A stretch of DNA of 64,000 nucleotides from Halicephalobus mephisto. Lineage: Eukaryota; Nematoda; Chromadorea; Rhabditida; Panagrolaimidae. Both the position numbers and the translations under genes were made by a program. The notes beneath the pieces are model-generated. The model was not told the origin of the DNA. It saw nothing but the letters and a program-made list of their open reading frames with translations, and searched no databases. The stretch spans positions 868,001-932,000 of the forward strand of contig SWDT01000011.1 of the NCBI GenBank assembly GCA_009193035.1, written 5' to 3'. Shown here piece after piece: positions 1-12,990 of the stretch; positions within the stretch are counted from its first letter, which is position 1; every line of letters starts with the position of its first letter.

Positions 1-520
1 TTTTAGAAAATTCCAAAAATTTTTGTGAAATTTCCAGCAACTTCAGAATCTTCCAAAAACTTCTATCAGATTCTGGAAAGTTTCAGAATCTTTTATGGGA
101 TTTTCGAAGATTTCTGAAATTTATGAGATTTTCGAAGATTTTAGAATTTCTTTATTAAATTTTGGAGGATTCTAAAAAGCTTCAGGAACTTTTGTAAAAT
201 TTTCGAAAAATTCTGGAACTTTTGTAAAATTTTCGAAGATTTCAGAATTTTTTTTTAAATTTTGAAGGATTCTAAAAGGCTTCAGGAACTTCTGTAAAAT
301 TTTCGAAAAATTCTGAAACTTATGAGATTTTCGAAAAATTCTGAAAATTCTGTAAAATTTTCGAAGATTTCAGAATTTTTTTTTTAAATTTTGAAGGATT
401 CTAAAATTGTCTAAAAATTTGAGATTCTTGAAAGTTTAAGAATCTTCTAAAAACAGTCCAATATCCTAAAAATCTCCAGATTTTTAAAAATTTTTGAAAT
501 TTTAGAAGCATTTCAAAAAT
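1..520. repeat. A/T-run-rich intron with about 10-bp phasing
   Basis: Probable intron of the RhoGEF gene 3' to its last visible exon. It consists of degenerate units around AAATTTTCGAAGATTTCAG with A- and T-runs recurring at roughly 10-bp spacing. No coding exon was seen here. Confidence 0.5.
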
Positions 521-1009
521 CCGGATTTAAAAAAAACAAACCTTTGTTCTGACAGCCACTTTTTTGATTTTCGTAATGAGGAACATGTCATTGAACAAAA
601 AAGCATAACAGTCACTTATTCTTCCGTTTTCTGTAAAATTATTAATTTCATCAATACATCGAAAAAAACTCAATTTCGAACAAATTTGAAATTAATTCGA
701 AAGTTTTCAAAAGCCAACAGCTCCGTTTCATCGACATCAAAGTTAATAATTAAAATTGAAAGTCAAAGTTAATCATTAAATTTCGACATCAAAGTTAATA
801 ATTAAAATTCACCCTCAAAGTTGGACATCAAAGTTGACGATTAAAATTCAAAGTCAAAATGTGAACTTTTCGTACTAAAACAACATTTACGGATTTTTTT
901 ACTTCAAAAATTTGTCTTGCCTAAATTGATAGAATTTGATATTTATGTCTTTAAATTAAAATATAACTTCGTGTCTTAGCACGAAAAGCCCAAATATTGA
1001 CTTTCAACT

Positions 1010-1205
1010 TTAATTTTAACCTTTAATTTCGAAATTTTGAAGATTAACTTTGATTTTGACCTTCGACCTCGAAATTTTAAAAGTCAATTTTGATTTTAAC
1101 CTTTCGAAATTTTGAAGATTAACTTTGATTTTGACCTTCGACCTCGAACTTTGAAGATTAACTTTGATTTTGACCTTCGACTTCGAAATTTTAAAAGTCA
1201 ATTTT
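1010..1205. repeat. Short tandem repeat of about 55 bp, four degenerate copies
   Basis: Units contain GATTAACTTTGATTTTGACC followed by TTCGACCTCGAAATTTT. A complementary-looking CATCAAAGTTAATAATTAAA series lies at 735-860. The repeat lies directly after the DH-exon donor, inside the intron. Confidence 0.6.
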
Positions 1206-1234
1206 GATAAAACTCTGATTGACGGCAAACTCAC

Positions 1235-4200
1235 CAACAAACTCCAGAGGTCCTTCGTGGACGAGTTTCCTTCTCGGATGAGCAAGTAGATTTTCGCAAA
1301 ACTGTCTCGACAAAGCTCCTTTTAGAAAATCCGGGATGTAGGTTTTGGGTTCTAGATCCAGGACCGGAGGCCAGATGACTAAACTTTGAAGTTGCTGAAG
1401 TCTTTCGAAATTATGAAGCCATTGAACAGAGTCATCTATGGATCTCAGATTTTCGTTCATGGTATCTAGTACTTTTTCTAGTTTATTTTTTTCTTCAAAT
1501 CCCTCGGTGTACTTCAGGATTTCCTTCAGAAGTATAGGAAGTCTCGTTATTCTCTGCAAAGGAGCAATCAGCAGGTCTTCCAATTGGAGTCTTCCACAGC
1601 GGGGATCAGACATGCAGATCCGCTCAAAGTCCTCAAATCTCTCTTCTCTTTGACGAATTGAACCCAGGTACTCTATCGTTGCTTTGTAGTTGATACAATA
1701 AGCTTGATATGCAGAAATCGTCGATGGGCCTTTGGAGAACTAAAAATTAAGAATTATTGCTTTCCTAAAAAATACAACTTGGTATATTTTAAGTTAAGTT
1801 TTCCATATATGAAATTTTAAAACTAAAATTATCCCTAAAAATTAAGAATTATTGCTTTCCTAAAAAGTATAACTTCGATTATTTTAAGTTTTTTATATAT
1901 GAATTTTTAAAACTAAAATTATCCCTAAAAGTAAAAAATTACTTTTTTCCTAAAAAGTATAACTTGATTTGTTTTTCATATATCAAATTTAAAAATTATT
2001 TTATGTTAAAAAAATTTTTTTAATTTCCGAAATTATTTATTTCCTGAAAATTCAAAAGTTTTTTTTATATGAAAATCCAAAATTTCCAAAAACCTCTGTA
2101 AAAAAATTCATTTTTTGAAGATGTGACCGGCTTGTTCTGGTGTTTTCGATATATATAAAATTTGAAAATTATTTCCACATTAAAACGCAGAATTTCGAAA
2201 ACGATTCATTTAAAATTAATCAATGCCTGAGGGAGATTTTTTAGTAGTTTTATATATCCAATTTAGGGCCTATTCTCACGCGAAAATACAAATTTTCTAA
2301 AATCATTCGTTTTTGAAAAAATTAATTTCTTTATTTTTAGAATTCTTTGATATATCAAATCTAAAGTTTAAGAGTTATTTTCCATAAGAAAAATTTCTAA
2401 AAATAGAATTATTCGTTTTTCAAAAGTGTAAATTAATTTTCTAAAAGTTTTCGATATATGAAACTTAAAAATTAAAAAACTATTTCTTCTCCAAAATATT
2501 GAAGTTTATTTTTAATTTTGATATATGAAATTTAAGTTATTTTTTTCCTAAAAGTGTAAATTAATTTTTCCAACTTTCTGATATATGAAGTTTAAAAATT
2601 AAAAAACTATTTCTAAATTCAGAGAAAATTCCGAAATTTCCCTCCCTTAAGGGCAAACTGCTATATTTTGAGTTTTTATATATTAAATCTGAAAATTTAA
2701 CGATTATTTCTAAATTAAAGTAAAAAATTTCCCTTCCCTAAAAGTGCAAATTTGTTTTTTTTTTAATTTTTGATATATCGAAGTTGACTTCCAGAATACA
2801 ACTTTTCAAAAAACATCTTCTAAATTACTTATTCCCTGAGGGTGTGCATTTTATGTTTTAGTTCCTTGATATGTGGGATATAAGAGTTTAAGAGTTATTT
2901 TCACATTAAAGTACAAAACTTCCGAAAGCGCCATTTTGGGATTCCAGGACGAAGGAAAGCGGCTTAAAAAGGGCAAAGATCTGGAAAACTCACTCTTTCA
3001 AACAACTCAACGACCAGTTCTGTCGTTTCGTATCGATTCTTGAGTCCGGTGTCGATTACTTCTTTGTGGAGTTGCACGAAGTTGTTACAAAATCTTTTAG
3101 AAATCCGGCACAGCTGATCCAGATTTCCGAAAAGCAATTCTGGTTCGACAGACAGAAGGCAGCCTTCAACTTGGCATTTCTTGAGAGGTTCCTTGTAAAC
3201 ATTTCTAAAAAGTTAAATTTAAAAAAAAACAATATGGAGTTTTTTGGAATTTTTGAATTCCCGCGCAGAGAGCGAACGAACTATGTAAAAATGGAAAAAA
3301 TGGTAAATTCGGCAAGAGCTTTACCGAAATCGACTCGCCCTGTTCTCACTCGCGCTTGTTTTTTCTAACAATCCTAAAAACTTCAAATTAGTTTAAAAGC
3401 TAGAAATTCATTTTGAAACAAATCCGTAACAAAACCGCTTTTTGTTTTTTGTGATAATATATTTCTAAAACTGTCCTAAAAGAAAAAAGAGCGGGTCAAT
3501 TTCCAATGGTAATTTTACCATTTTTTCCATTTTTATAAAGTCCGTTCACTCTGCGCGGGAATTCAAAAATCACTATGAAATTAAAACAAAAATTTTTAAG
3601 TTTTTAAAAATAAAAAAACGAGTCGATTTTAGAATTGTACGATATTTATTCCGTTTTTCACTGATTTCGAAATTCTTTTTAAATTATTTTTTTTAAATTA
3701 AATAAATTATTAAGTTAATTAAACTGTAAAAAAATCAATGTAAAATGAAATAAGACCAATATTGCGAAATAAAAAAGAGCAAATATCGTACGACCGATTT
3801 TAGTGACTTGCCAGTTTTACCACTTTTGCCTTTCTTGTTCCCTTTGCGCGGGAATTTAAAAATTCCGAAAAATTATCCGGCTTTCAACCATAATCCTTGT
3901 TTTTGAAACATGTTAAAAATACGTCATAAAATTGCTCATTTCTGATTCATAATCACATGATGAAATTGTAAATTTAAAAACAAACCTTAAAACCAGTAAT
4001 TGTCTAAAAAGAAAAGTAAGTTCACTGTAGAACAGTTCCCAAACAGCCTGAAGGCGTTTTTTATCAGTTTCTGGAAACTGACTAGAACCAGGAAACATCT
4101 GCTCGACCGAAGTCACATCCTGAAAAGTCCCCTCGAAATTCAACTTTTACGAAAGCAAAATTGTCAAATTAAGCCATTCAATATGCAGCAATTAATTAAA

Positions 4201-7200
4201 AATAAAAAAAATAAAAAAATAAAAATGACTTACGAGAAGTTTCGAAAGTTCAGCATCCTCGTCGTCAGATTCTGGAAGAGTATCCAGGGCTGTTTGGACG
4301 TGTTTGATCATTTCCCGAGCTTTGGCCCTATGGGACCATTCATACTGTAATTTGTTGATTAAAATTTAATTAAAAAAATAGAAATTTTTAAAGAAAATAT
4401 TTAAAAAAAAAATAAAATTATTTTAAAATAAAAAAAAATAAAATAATTTTAAAATTAAAAAAAAATAAAATAATTTTAAAATTAAAAAAAAAATTTTTAA
4501 ATTTAAAAAAAATAAAATAATTTTAAAATTTAAAAAAATAAATTTCTAAAATTTTTTAATTTAAAAAAATGATTAAAAATTTTTTTTAATTTTAAAATTA
4601 AAAAAATTTAAAATAACGTTAAAGGCGGAAGTAATGATTTTTTTAGAAAGAAACCATATAATTAAAAAATTAAAAAGTGTTTATTGCAATGTCCGGAAAA
4701 ATTGTCTTGACGTATTTTTGGATTTTTTATAAAAACAAAAATGAGGTTTTAATTTACGTAATTTTATAATAATAAAGAATTACAATATTGTAGAAATTAA
4801 AATACTTTTTAAATTCTTTAAAATGTTTCGAAAAGAATTTTCGAAATTTTTCCTTGAGATCTGAAAATGTAAAAAATTTCAAAAATCAAAATTTTTTTAT
4901 TAAATTTTCCAGAAATTGTCTCGAAAGGAATTTTTGGAATTTTCCCCTTGAGATCTGAAAATGTAAAAAATCATTTTCATAGAATTCTAAAAAATTTCAA
5001 AAATCATAGTTATAAAAATCAAAATTTTTTTATTAAATTTTCCAAAAATTGTTTCGAAGGGAATTTTTGGAATTTTCCCTTGAGACCTGAAAATGTAAAA
5101 ACTTGTCTGTACGTGATTCCATAGTTTCGCAATCACAAGATTGTAAAAATAGAAACATTTACTACAAAATTCTGCAGAAATTGTCTTGGCACGAAAGTGC
5201 AAAACTTTCCATTGAAGATTAAAAACTATAAAAATTTACTTTTTTTAATAAAAATTTCTTAAAATTTACTTTTTTTAAATAAAAATATTTTTAAAATTTA
5301 CTTTTTTTAAATAAAAATCTTTAAAAATTTACTTTTTTTTAAATAAAAATCTTTAAAAATTTACTTTTTTTAATAAAAATTGTTTAAAATTTACTTTTTT
5401 AAATAAAAATTTTAAAAATTTATTTCTTTAAATTCGATGAAAATTATTTCGACAAGAAAACAAAAAACTTTCCATATGAAACCGGAAATTGTTAAAATTT
5501 GTTTTTACATAATTTGCAGATTTCGAAAGTATACTAAAAACAAAAAAATATTTATGACAAAATTCTAAAAAATAATTTCAACAAAAATTTTTAATTTTTT
5601 CATTTAAGACCAAAAAATAAAAAATTTAAAAATTTAAAAAATTTAAAATTTAAAAATTTAAAAATAAAAAAATTAAAATTTATGATTTTAGAAGTTTTCA
5701 GATTTTTAAAACTTTTAAAATTTTTAATTGTTTTTTAATTTTACTCATATACTGTAATTACAATATTGCAGAAATTAAAATCTCAAAAAAATTATGTTAA
5801 CAAAAATTTTAAAGTTTTCCATTTAAGACCAAAAAGTAAAAAAACATTATTTTTAAAAGTTTCTAGATTTTGAAAGTTTTTAAAATTATAAAATATTGTT
5901 TAATTTTACTCATATATTGTGATCAAAAAAATTAATAAAAATAAATTAATTTTTTTATAAATTAAAAAAACTTACTAATCGTCTGAGAATCCAAGGGGAC
6001 CGTGTTCTGTTTTCGTTTTCGGCATAAAAAGCATTCGTGGCCATAGTGGCCCTCTGGAGGTCTGAAATAAAAAAATAAAAAAAAATTTTAAAAAATAAAA
6101 AAATTCAAAAAATTCAAAAAATTTAAAAAAATAAAAAACTAAAAAATTAAAAAACTTTAAAAAATTTAAGAATTTTAGAAATTTAAGAATTTCAAAATAT
6201 AAAAAAACTTTAAAAAGTAAAGAATTTTAAAAATTTAAGAAATTTAAAAGTAAAAAATTTTTTTAATTTTAAGAATAAAGAAAATTTTAAAAAAATGAGA
6301 TAAAAAAGGCGGGGAAATTTTACAAAAAAAATAATTGAACACAAGTCAGTGTTTCTTGACTGGTTGCAGGATGAAGTTCCAAAATACTATGGCAACTAAG
6401 ATTACCCAGGAATCAGGAATAAAACGACTGGAGGATTCGTAAACACGTGAGTTTTTATCCGTCGAAAGCCCCAGATTAGACCAGTCATGATGGTCCTAAT
6501 AAATCATTTTAGAAATAAAAATTGAAAAATAAATCATTAAAAAATAAAATTATCAATTTAATTCTAAAAAAATAAATCGGATAAAATGTAACACAAATTT
6601 ATCAACTAATGTGGCAAAAATTAAAAAAATAAAACCACATATAAGACCAAATTGTCAGTTAATCCGCCTAAGATGAAGGAAATCGGACTGTGTATAAGCC
6701 AAATTTACCAACCGGCGCGGCAAAGATGAAAAAAATCAGACCAGATATGAAGTCAAATTTACCAACTAAAAGGGCAAAAATAAAGGAAATCAGGTTGTAA
6801 GTAGGCCAAATTTACCAACCAGCGCGGCAAAAATAAAAGAAATTAGACCAGATATAGGCCAAATTTACCAGTCAGCGCGGCAAAAATAAAAGAAATCAGG
6901 TTGTAAGTAGGCCAAATTTACCAACCAGCGCGGCAAAAATAAAAGAAATCAGACCAGATATGAAGCCAAATTTACCAGTTAATATTTGTGAGATGGAAGA
7001 AAATGGACTGCTTAAGACCAAATTTACCAGCCAGCGCGGCAAAGATAAAAGAAATCAGACCAGATATGAAGCCAAATTTACCAACTAGTGCAGGGAAGAT
7101 GAGGGAAATTAGACCAGATATAAAGTCAAATTTACCAGTTAATACGTGCGGGGTGGAGAAAACCGGGCTTCACACAAGCGAAATTTACCAGCCAGCACTG

Positions 7201-9584
7201 GTTAAATAAAACAAATCTGGTCATGTAAAGGTCAAATTTGTCAATTAATTCGTGCAAGATGAAAGAAATCGAGCTAAATGTAAACCAAATTTATCAACTA
7301 ATGCAGATGAGATAAACTATGAATAAATAAAAAATTATCACTTAATTTGTGGAGAATAAAATAAATCATATGTAAGCCGAATTTATTAATCAATATCGAA
7401 GTCTATAAAAAAATAAACACCAAAATAAAAATAAAATAAATTTTTTGGACAACGATCAGGTGAGCTAGTTTAATGCTGCAAGCAGACTGCGGATTTCGAA
7501 ATCATCGTAAATGGAGTTATGAACATGTCAACTATCTGCCCTAATATTGCAAGCAGACTGCAGGTTTCGAAATCATCGTAAACAGAACTATGAACACATT
7601 AACTCACTTGCCCTAATGTTGCAAGCACACTGCGGATTTCGAAATCTTAAACAGAACCATGAACATGTTAATTTATCTGCCCTAATGCTGCAAGCAGATC
7701 CCGACTTTGATATTGGCCTTTTTATAGACCTCAGTACTGTACGGAAAACCACAACTTTTGCATCAGTGCCGAGATCTACAAAAAATCGACCTCAAAATTG
7801 AATTTTTTTACAGTAATTGGATAAGCCCTTCCAATCTTGCAACCACACTCCAGATTTCCCCTTTCATTTAAATATCTACCACTTCTTAGACCTTAGGGCA
7901 GGATAAGCTAAGGTTTAAATAAAACAAATAAGTCCATATATAAGACCAAATTTACCAGTCAACGTAGGTCTAACTAATTTAATAAATCCATATAAAAACT
8001 AAAATTTAAAATTTAATTTATATAAAAATTAAAATTTAAAAATTTAATTTATATAAAAAACAAAATTTATGAATTCACACTGGATAAGACAGAACAATTT
8101 AATTTATATAAAAAACAAAACTTAAAAATTTATACAGGATAAAATGAAAAAATTTAATCTATATAAAAAACAAATTTGCCAATTTGTAAAACTTAAATGA
8201 AACTAATCGGTCCGTATACAAGCCCAAATTTGCCACTCTAGATGGACCAAATGAAACAAAACTGTCCATAAGACCAAATTTACCAGTTAATGCAGATCAA
8301 AATAAACAAAACTGTCCATAAGACCAAATTTACCAATTTGCGCTAGGTAAAATTAACTGGTCTGGCACAGGACGCGAACTAGGTCCTATCGCGATAGTCC
8401 CTGAAATTACGGTAGGAGGGCACTTGTTGTTTGCTTCGGAAATTTATTATCATTGTTGTGCTTGGATTATTTTCTTGGATTTTATATATCGTTTAGAATA
8501 AAAAAAAGTTAAAAAAAAACTTTCAAAAGCCTGCACCACAGCGCAGTCTATATAGAAGACAAATTTACCAGTCAATGCGAGTTAAACAAAACACATAAAA
8601 CCGGCTGTACGGCAGTTGCTCCCCGCGACATCTGGTCCCTCTGGCTCGCGTTAGTTTCGAAGTTCTTTCTTTTTAAATTATTTTTTTACTTAACTGAGAT
8701 ATTAATTTAACTACCAAAAACAAAAACGAAAGAAATTACATAAAACCTACGAAATCGGAAAAGCAAAAGCTGCTAAGGAGAAAACTACCGCCAGGGGTAT
8801 CTATCATACAACCCATACAATATATAGAATTTATAGGATTTATACAATATATAGAACATGTAGAATCTATATAATAATAGAGCCTGTAGAATCTATAAAA
8901 CCTATAAAACTTATAGAACTTGTATAATATATAGAATCTGTAAAATCTATATAATATATAGAATCTGTAGAATCTATATAATCTATATAATAATAGAACC
9001 TGTAGAATCTATAATACCTGTAGAACCCATATAATATATAGAACCTGTAGAATCTATATAATAATAGAACCCATAGAACTTATAAAACCTATAGAATCTA
9101 TAGAACTTATACAATTCATAGAACTTATAGAACCGATATAATTTATACTACTTGTAGAAGTATATAAAGTCAAATTTACCTGCCAGAAGACCGCCTCCGC
9201 TGGAGATGGCTCGGTTGAAGAGATGGGACTCGTTGGTCGATATCTGCACATGTGGCACTATTATCACGTTATCTCCATTGCCACCGGCTTCTCGATCTCT
9301 AAAATGATAAATTCATAAAATCACAAATTTTCTACGTAAAAAATAATTTCAATTTAAAAAAATTAATTTTTTTTTTCGATTTTGAAATTTGAAAATTATT
9401 TTTTTAATTTTTAAGAAAATTATAGCCTGAGGAAGTCACGTACTGTTCCTGTGGTTGGTTCTGAAAATATCATTTTATTAGGGTTACTGTAGGGTTATGG
9501 ACCGACCTCAGGGACGATGGCATCTCTTCTAAGCAGGTTCTCCCGGTTGGGATGGTGGATCATCTGGGCTTCGGATTCCTGGGC
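1235..9584 (-). CDS. Rho guanine-nucleotide exchange factor, DH domain (PLEKHG7-like), 3' end beyond the window
   Basis: Minus-strand gene built from eight phase-compatible exons: 9507-9584, 9444-9460, 9180-9298, 5976-6061, 4234-4344, 3986-4119, 2994-3204 and 1235-1739. The last four make a Dbl-homology (DH) domain, which would load GTP onto Rho-family GTPases. Its first helix has RLQAVWELFYSEL, then come VYKEPLKK and FGNLDQL, and the 1235-1739 exon carries RLQLEDLLIAPLQRITRLP, the conserved DH core. The order and the YQAYCINY segment fit the PLEKHG7 group best. The upstream exons are polar and unrecognised. The final exon ends at a GTGAGT donor in phase 1, so a following PH domain is expected left of position 1. 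The 5' end is unresolved: a GC-richer block at 10000-10195 may hold a first exon (open stretch 10139-10194), but no convincing ATG was found. The DH call is strong; the subfamily and the 17-nt exon are less certain. Confidence 0.82.
1740..2987. repeat. Intron of degenerate TATATGAAATTTAAAAATTA repeats
   Basis: RhoGEF intron between the exons at 1235-1739 and 2994-3204. Units of about 60-90 bp each contain GATATATGAAATTTAAAAATT and an ATTTCC/ATTTTTTCC block. No coding potential was seen. Confidence 0.5.
5215..5430. repeat. Tandem repeat of about 28-30 bp, seven copies
   Basis: The unit is AAAATTTACTTTTTTTAAATAAAAAT with small indels, inside a long AT-rich RhoGEF intron (4345-5975). The rest of that intron is poly-A/T-rich with no recognisable exon. 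Confidence 0.75.
6655..7260. repeat. Tandem array of about 60-70 bp units (CCAAATTTACCAACCAGCGCGG)
   Basis: At least eight degenerate copies of a unit containing CAAATTTACCA, CCAGCGCGGCAAA and GAAATCAGACCAGATATGAA. Weaker copies continue at 7920-8350. The array lies in the RhoGEF intron between 6062 and 9179. The open frame it gives at 6988-7209 is a product of the repeat and not a gene. Confidence 0.8.
7393..7893 (+). mobile_element. Dispersed repeat element, copy A (about 500 bp)
   Basis: Matches the reverse complement of 23598-24086 along its length, including CAACGATCAGGTGAGCTAGT near one end and GGATAAGCCCTTCCAA near the other. The middle holds tandem units of about 75 bp with CTGCAAGCAGACTGC and GAACATGTTAA. 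An open frame (7547-7801) ends with DFDIGLFIDLSTVRKTTT, and the same C-terminal stretch is preserved in copy B. There is no transposase and no clear terminal inverted repeat, so it is probably a non-autonomous element or an old segmental copy. Confidence 0.65.
8790..9165. repeat. TA-rich tandem repeat, unit about 20-30 bp (CTGTAGAATCTATATAATA)
   Basis: More than a dozen degenerate copies of TATAGAACCTGTAGAATC, lying immediately 3' (on the minus strand) of the RhoGEF exon 9180-9298, so intronic. Confidence 0.75.
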
Positions 9585-9619
9585 CTGTAACTTGAAAAAA
9601 CGAATTTCGACCACATTTA

Positions 9620-9815
9620 TCGTGAATGAAAGGAAAAACTGGTCCGGGAATCTTCGGGATGGAGGGAAAGACTGGTCCGGGAACCTCTGAGATGGGAGGA
9701 AAGACTAGTCCAGGAACCTCTGAGATGGGAGGAAAGACTGGTCCAGAGTGAGGGGAAAGACTGGTCCGGGAACCTCCGAGATAAGAGGAAAGACTGGTCC
9801 GGGATGGAGTCTTGC
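9620..9815. repeat. Tandem array of about 34-36 bp units (GGAAAGACTGGTCCGGGAAC)
   Basis: Six copies of a unit containing GACTGGTCCGGGAACCTC and GAGATGGGAGGAAA, unusually GC-rich for this spacer. Read on the minus strand it gives a repetitive Ser/Arg-rich open frame (9617-9817) with no protein-like features beyond the repeat. It sits just upstream of the first supported RhoGEF exon. Confidence 0.8.
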
Positions 9816-9989
9816 ATCAGACTATATAATTACGGATTTCAAACAGACCTGTTTCAGAAGGCTGTTTCCTCGTAGATGATGAAATAACGTCAATTGAGGT
9901 GAATCTGTCATTTTTTTAAGATATTTAAATTTGTTCTGTAATTATTGGTTTTAATAAAAAAGGTAAATTTAACAAATGCACGATGGGAT

Positions 9990-10200
9990 GAGCAACATGA
10001 AGACAGAATGACAGCTCGCGTGCGGAAGCGTTTCGGTTTTCGCTTCTGGCCTCCCCAATTAGCGCCCCGACTGCCAGGAGGCACTCAATGAAGCCACGAG
10101 AGATAAAGCTTAAAAACAGACCAAGTTTACCGCCTCACGCAACGCGACTTTAGAGGCGTGGCACTCCTACTGATTCTGACGCCGCCGAAACTTGAGCTTT
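9990..10200. other. Unique GC-richer block upstream of the RhoGEF gene
   Basis: About 200 bp of non-repetitive, moderate-GC sequence between AT-rich repeats. On the minus strand, 10139-10194 is open, reads ...RISRSATPLKSRC and ends at a GTGAGG donor in phase 0, which matches the next RhoGEF exon. Its acceptor side is poor. A second open minus stretch lies at about 10010-10110. Either a 5' exon or a promoter is possible. Confidence 0.3.
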
Positions 10201-10249
10201 TCAAAAGTGTTCAATTTTCAAATTGAACAAATTGCAAATATTTGAAACT

Positions 10250-11530
10250 AGAATTTCACTAAAGCCAATAGAACTCAGTAAAAGATTCTGAAATTTCCAA
10301 AAATTTTAAAGAAAATTTAAAAAATCCAAAAATTTAGAAAATTTTAAAGAAGATTTTGAAAATTTAGAAAATAATTTTTCACAGACTTCGAAATCCAGAA
10401 CAAAATAAATTTTTAGTTTCGAAAATTTAGAAAATTCTAAAAATTCTGAAATTTTAAAAAATTTTAAAGAAGATTCTGAAAATTTAGAAAATAATTTTTT
10501 ACAAACTTCGAAATCCAGAAAAAAATTTAAATCGAAAAAAATAAATTTTAGAAGTTTCGAAAATTTTAAAGAAAATTTAGAAAATTCTGAAAATTTAGAA
10601 AATTTTAAAAATTTTAAAGAAAATTCTGAAAATTTAAAAAATAATTTTTTACAGACTTTGAAATCTAGAAAAAAATTTAAATCGAAAAAAATAAATTTTA
10701 AGTTTCGAAAATTTTGAAAATAATTTTTTTAATATTTTGAACTCCAGAAAAATTTAAAATTTAAAACCACAAATTTTGGAAATTTTAAATTTTAAAGATT
10801 CTGGAGCCTTCTGAAACTGCGGAAAGCAATTTTTAAATATTATTGAATCTTGAGGAAATTTGAAACTAAAAACACAGATTCTGGAAGTTTTTAGAATTTT
10901 TAAGGATTATCGAAAAGTTCAAAAAACATTCCGAAATAGTTTGAAGCTTCAGAAGACATTTTTAAAATAATTTAAAATCTAGAAAAATTTTAAATTTAAC
11001 ATATAAATTTAGAAATTCAAAAAATTTAGAAATTTAAAAAATTTAGAAAATTTAGAAATTTCGGAAAAGATTTTTTAAAATAATTTAAAATCTAGAAAAA
11101 TTTTAAATTAAAATTATAAATTTAAAAAATTTAAAAATTTAGAAATTTAAAAATTTAAAAAATTTAGAAAAATTATAAATTTAGAAAATTTAGAAAATTC
11201 TGAAATTTTGGAAAATATTTTTTAAAATAATTTAAAATCTAGGAAAATTTTAAATTAAAATTATAAATTTAAAAAATTTCGAAATTTCGGAAATCTTCTA
11301 AAACTTAAAAAAATATTTTTCAACATGTTAGAAAAAATTCAGAAATTCTTCAAAATCTCATAAAAATTTGAAAATTCTATAAAAAATTCATAAATTTTTT
11401 AAAATTTTATTTTATTTTTGAAATTTTCGAAAAAAATAAAAAATTTGAAAATGTTTTTTGAAATTTAAAAAAAATGTTTTTTGAAATTTAAAAAAAATGT
11501 TTTTTGAAATTTAAAAAAAATTTTTGAAAT
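10250..11530. repeat. Degenerate AAATTTAGAAAATTCTGAAA intergenic repeat
   Basis: About 1.3 kb of very AT-rich sequence made of phased A- and T-runs with recurring GATTCTGAAAATTTAGAAAA and ACTTCGAAATCCAGAAAAAA. No gene seen. Confidence 0.5.
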
Positions 11531-11854
11531 AATGGTCCATTTTAAAATTTTCCGACTTCAATTTTGAAATTATTTCGAAATTATGGGTTTTTCGAGTGTC
11601 AAAAATGGTCTTAACTGGCTTGAGGAATGGTCCCGGGACGAAACAAGACAAAACTGTCGTGTTCATTAACGATATTTTTCAACTTTTTTAAAAATAATTT
11701 TCTGAGTGAAGTCTGAAGTACTCCAATTAAGAACAAATTCAATCTTTATTCAATCAAAAATTACAAAAAGTAAAATTAAAAACAACCAAGTTCGTGGTCG
11801 AAAAATGAATCAAGTACAATTCGCGACGGGACCATTACTTTTCGGTTTTTCTCC

Positions 11855-12990
11855 AAAAACATGTTTTTAAAATTGGTCCTAGCACGAAAGAATTTTGACA
11901 ATTAAAAATTCCCTCCACGAAAGTTTTTAAAAAAGTAATTTTAAAATTGGTCCTAACACGAAAGACATTCGGTACTCAAAGGTTCTCTCCACGAAAATTT
12001 GGAAAAAAAATGACTTTCAAAATTGGTCTTAACACGAAAGACATTCGATAATCAAAAATTTTTTTGAAAAAAAAAATACTTTCAAAATTGGTCCTAACAC
12101 GAAAGAAATTCGGTAATCAAAGGTTCTCTCCACGGAAATTTGGAAAAAAAATAACTTTCAAAATTAGTCCTAGCACGAAATAATTTTTATAATCAAAAAT
12201 TTTTTCTATAAAAGTTTCTTTAAAAAGAAATATTTTAAAAATTGGTCTTAACACGAAAGACATTCGATAATCAAAAATTTTCTCTATAAAATTTTAAAAA
12301 AAAAGAAATACTTTCAAAATTGGTCCTAACACGAAAGAAATTCAGTAATCAAAAATTTTTTTAAAAAAGAAATAATTTCAAAATTGGTCCTAACACGAAG
12401 GAATTTTTATAATCAAAAATTTTCTCTATAAAAGTTTCTTTAAAAAGAAATATTTTAAAAATTGGTCTTGACACGAAAGACATTCGGTAATCAAAGGTTC
12501 TCTCCATGAAAATTTGGAAAAAAAAATAACATTCAAAATTGGTCCTAGCACGAAAAAAATTCGATAATCAAAAAGTTTCTTAAAAAAAATACTTTCAAAA
12601 TTGGTCTTAACACGAAAGACATTCGATAATCAGAAATTTTCTCTATAAAAATTCCTTTAAAAAGAAATATTTTAAAAATTGGTCCTGTCACGAAAGACAT
12701 TCGATAATCAAAGATTCTCTCCACGAATTTTTTTTAAAGTACATTTCTAAAATCGGTCCTGGCACGAAAGATATTTAATTATTAAAAATTTTTGAGGAAG
12801 TTTTTTAAAATTATTTTGTTTTTTTAAAAAATATTTCCGGGAGTGGTTTTGACACGAAAGATGCTTGATTATCAAATATACGTGCAAATTTTTGTTTTTT
12901 TCAAACATGTTTCAAAAATCGGTCCTAACACGAAAAATGCTCGATTACCAAGATACCCTCGTGTTTCAAAAAATCGGTCCTGACACGAAA
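11855..12990. repeat. Long tandem array, unit about 65-90 bp, with a GGTCCTAACACGAAAG core
   Basis: About a dozen copies of AAAATTGGTCCTAACACGAA followed by AGACATTCGATAATCAAAA and CTCTCCACGAAA or CTCTATAAA. The GGTCYTRACACGAA core is better conserved than the AT-rich filler. Related single copies lie at 13380-13560. No coding sequence; this is spacer between the RhoGEF gene and the small membrane-protein gene. Confidence 0.8.

Noticed and set aside
6988..7209. 73-aa frame with repeated LPTSAGK-like units
   Set aside because: Product of the AAATTTACCA tandem array in an intron.
9617..9817. 66-aa Ser/Arg-rich minus-strand frame
   Set aside because: Direct translation of the 34-36 bp tandem repeat, with no other support.
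9849..9860. CTGTTTCA, resembling the upstream motif of nematode type-1 piRNA genes
   Set aside because: A single 8-mer is expected by chance in this length, and there is no cluster or visible downstream YRNT context.
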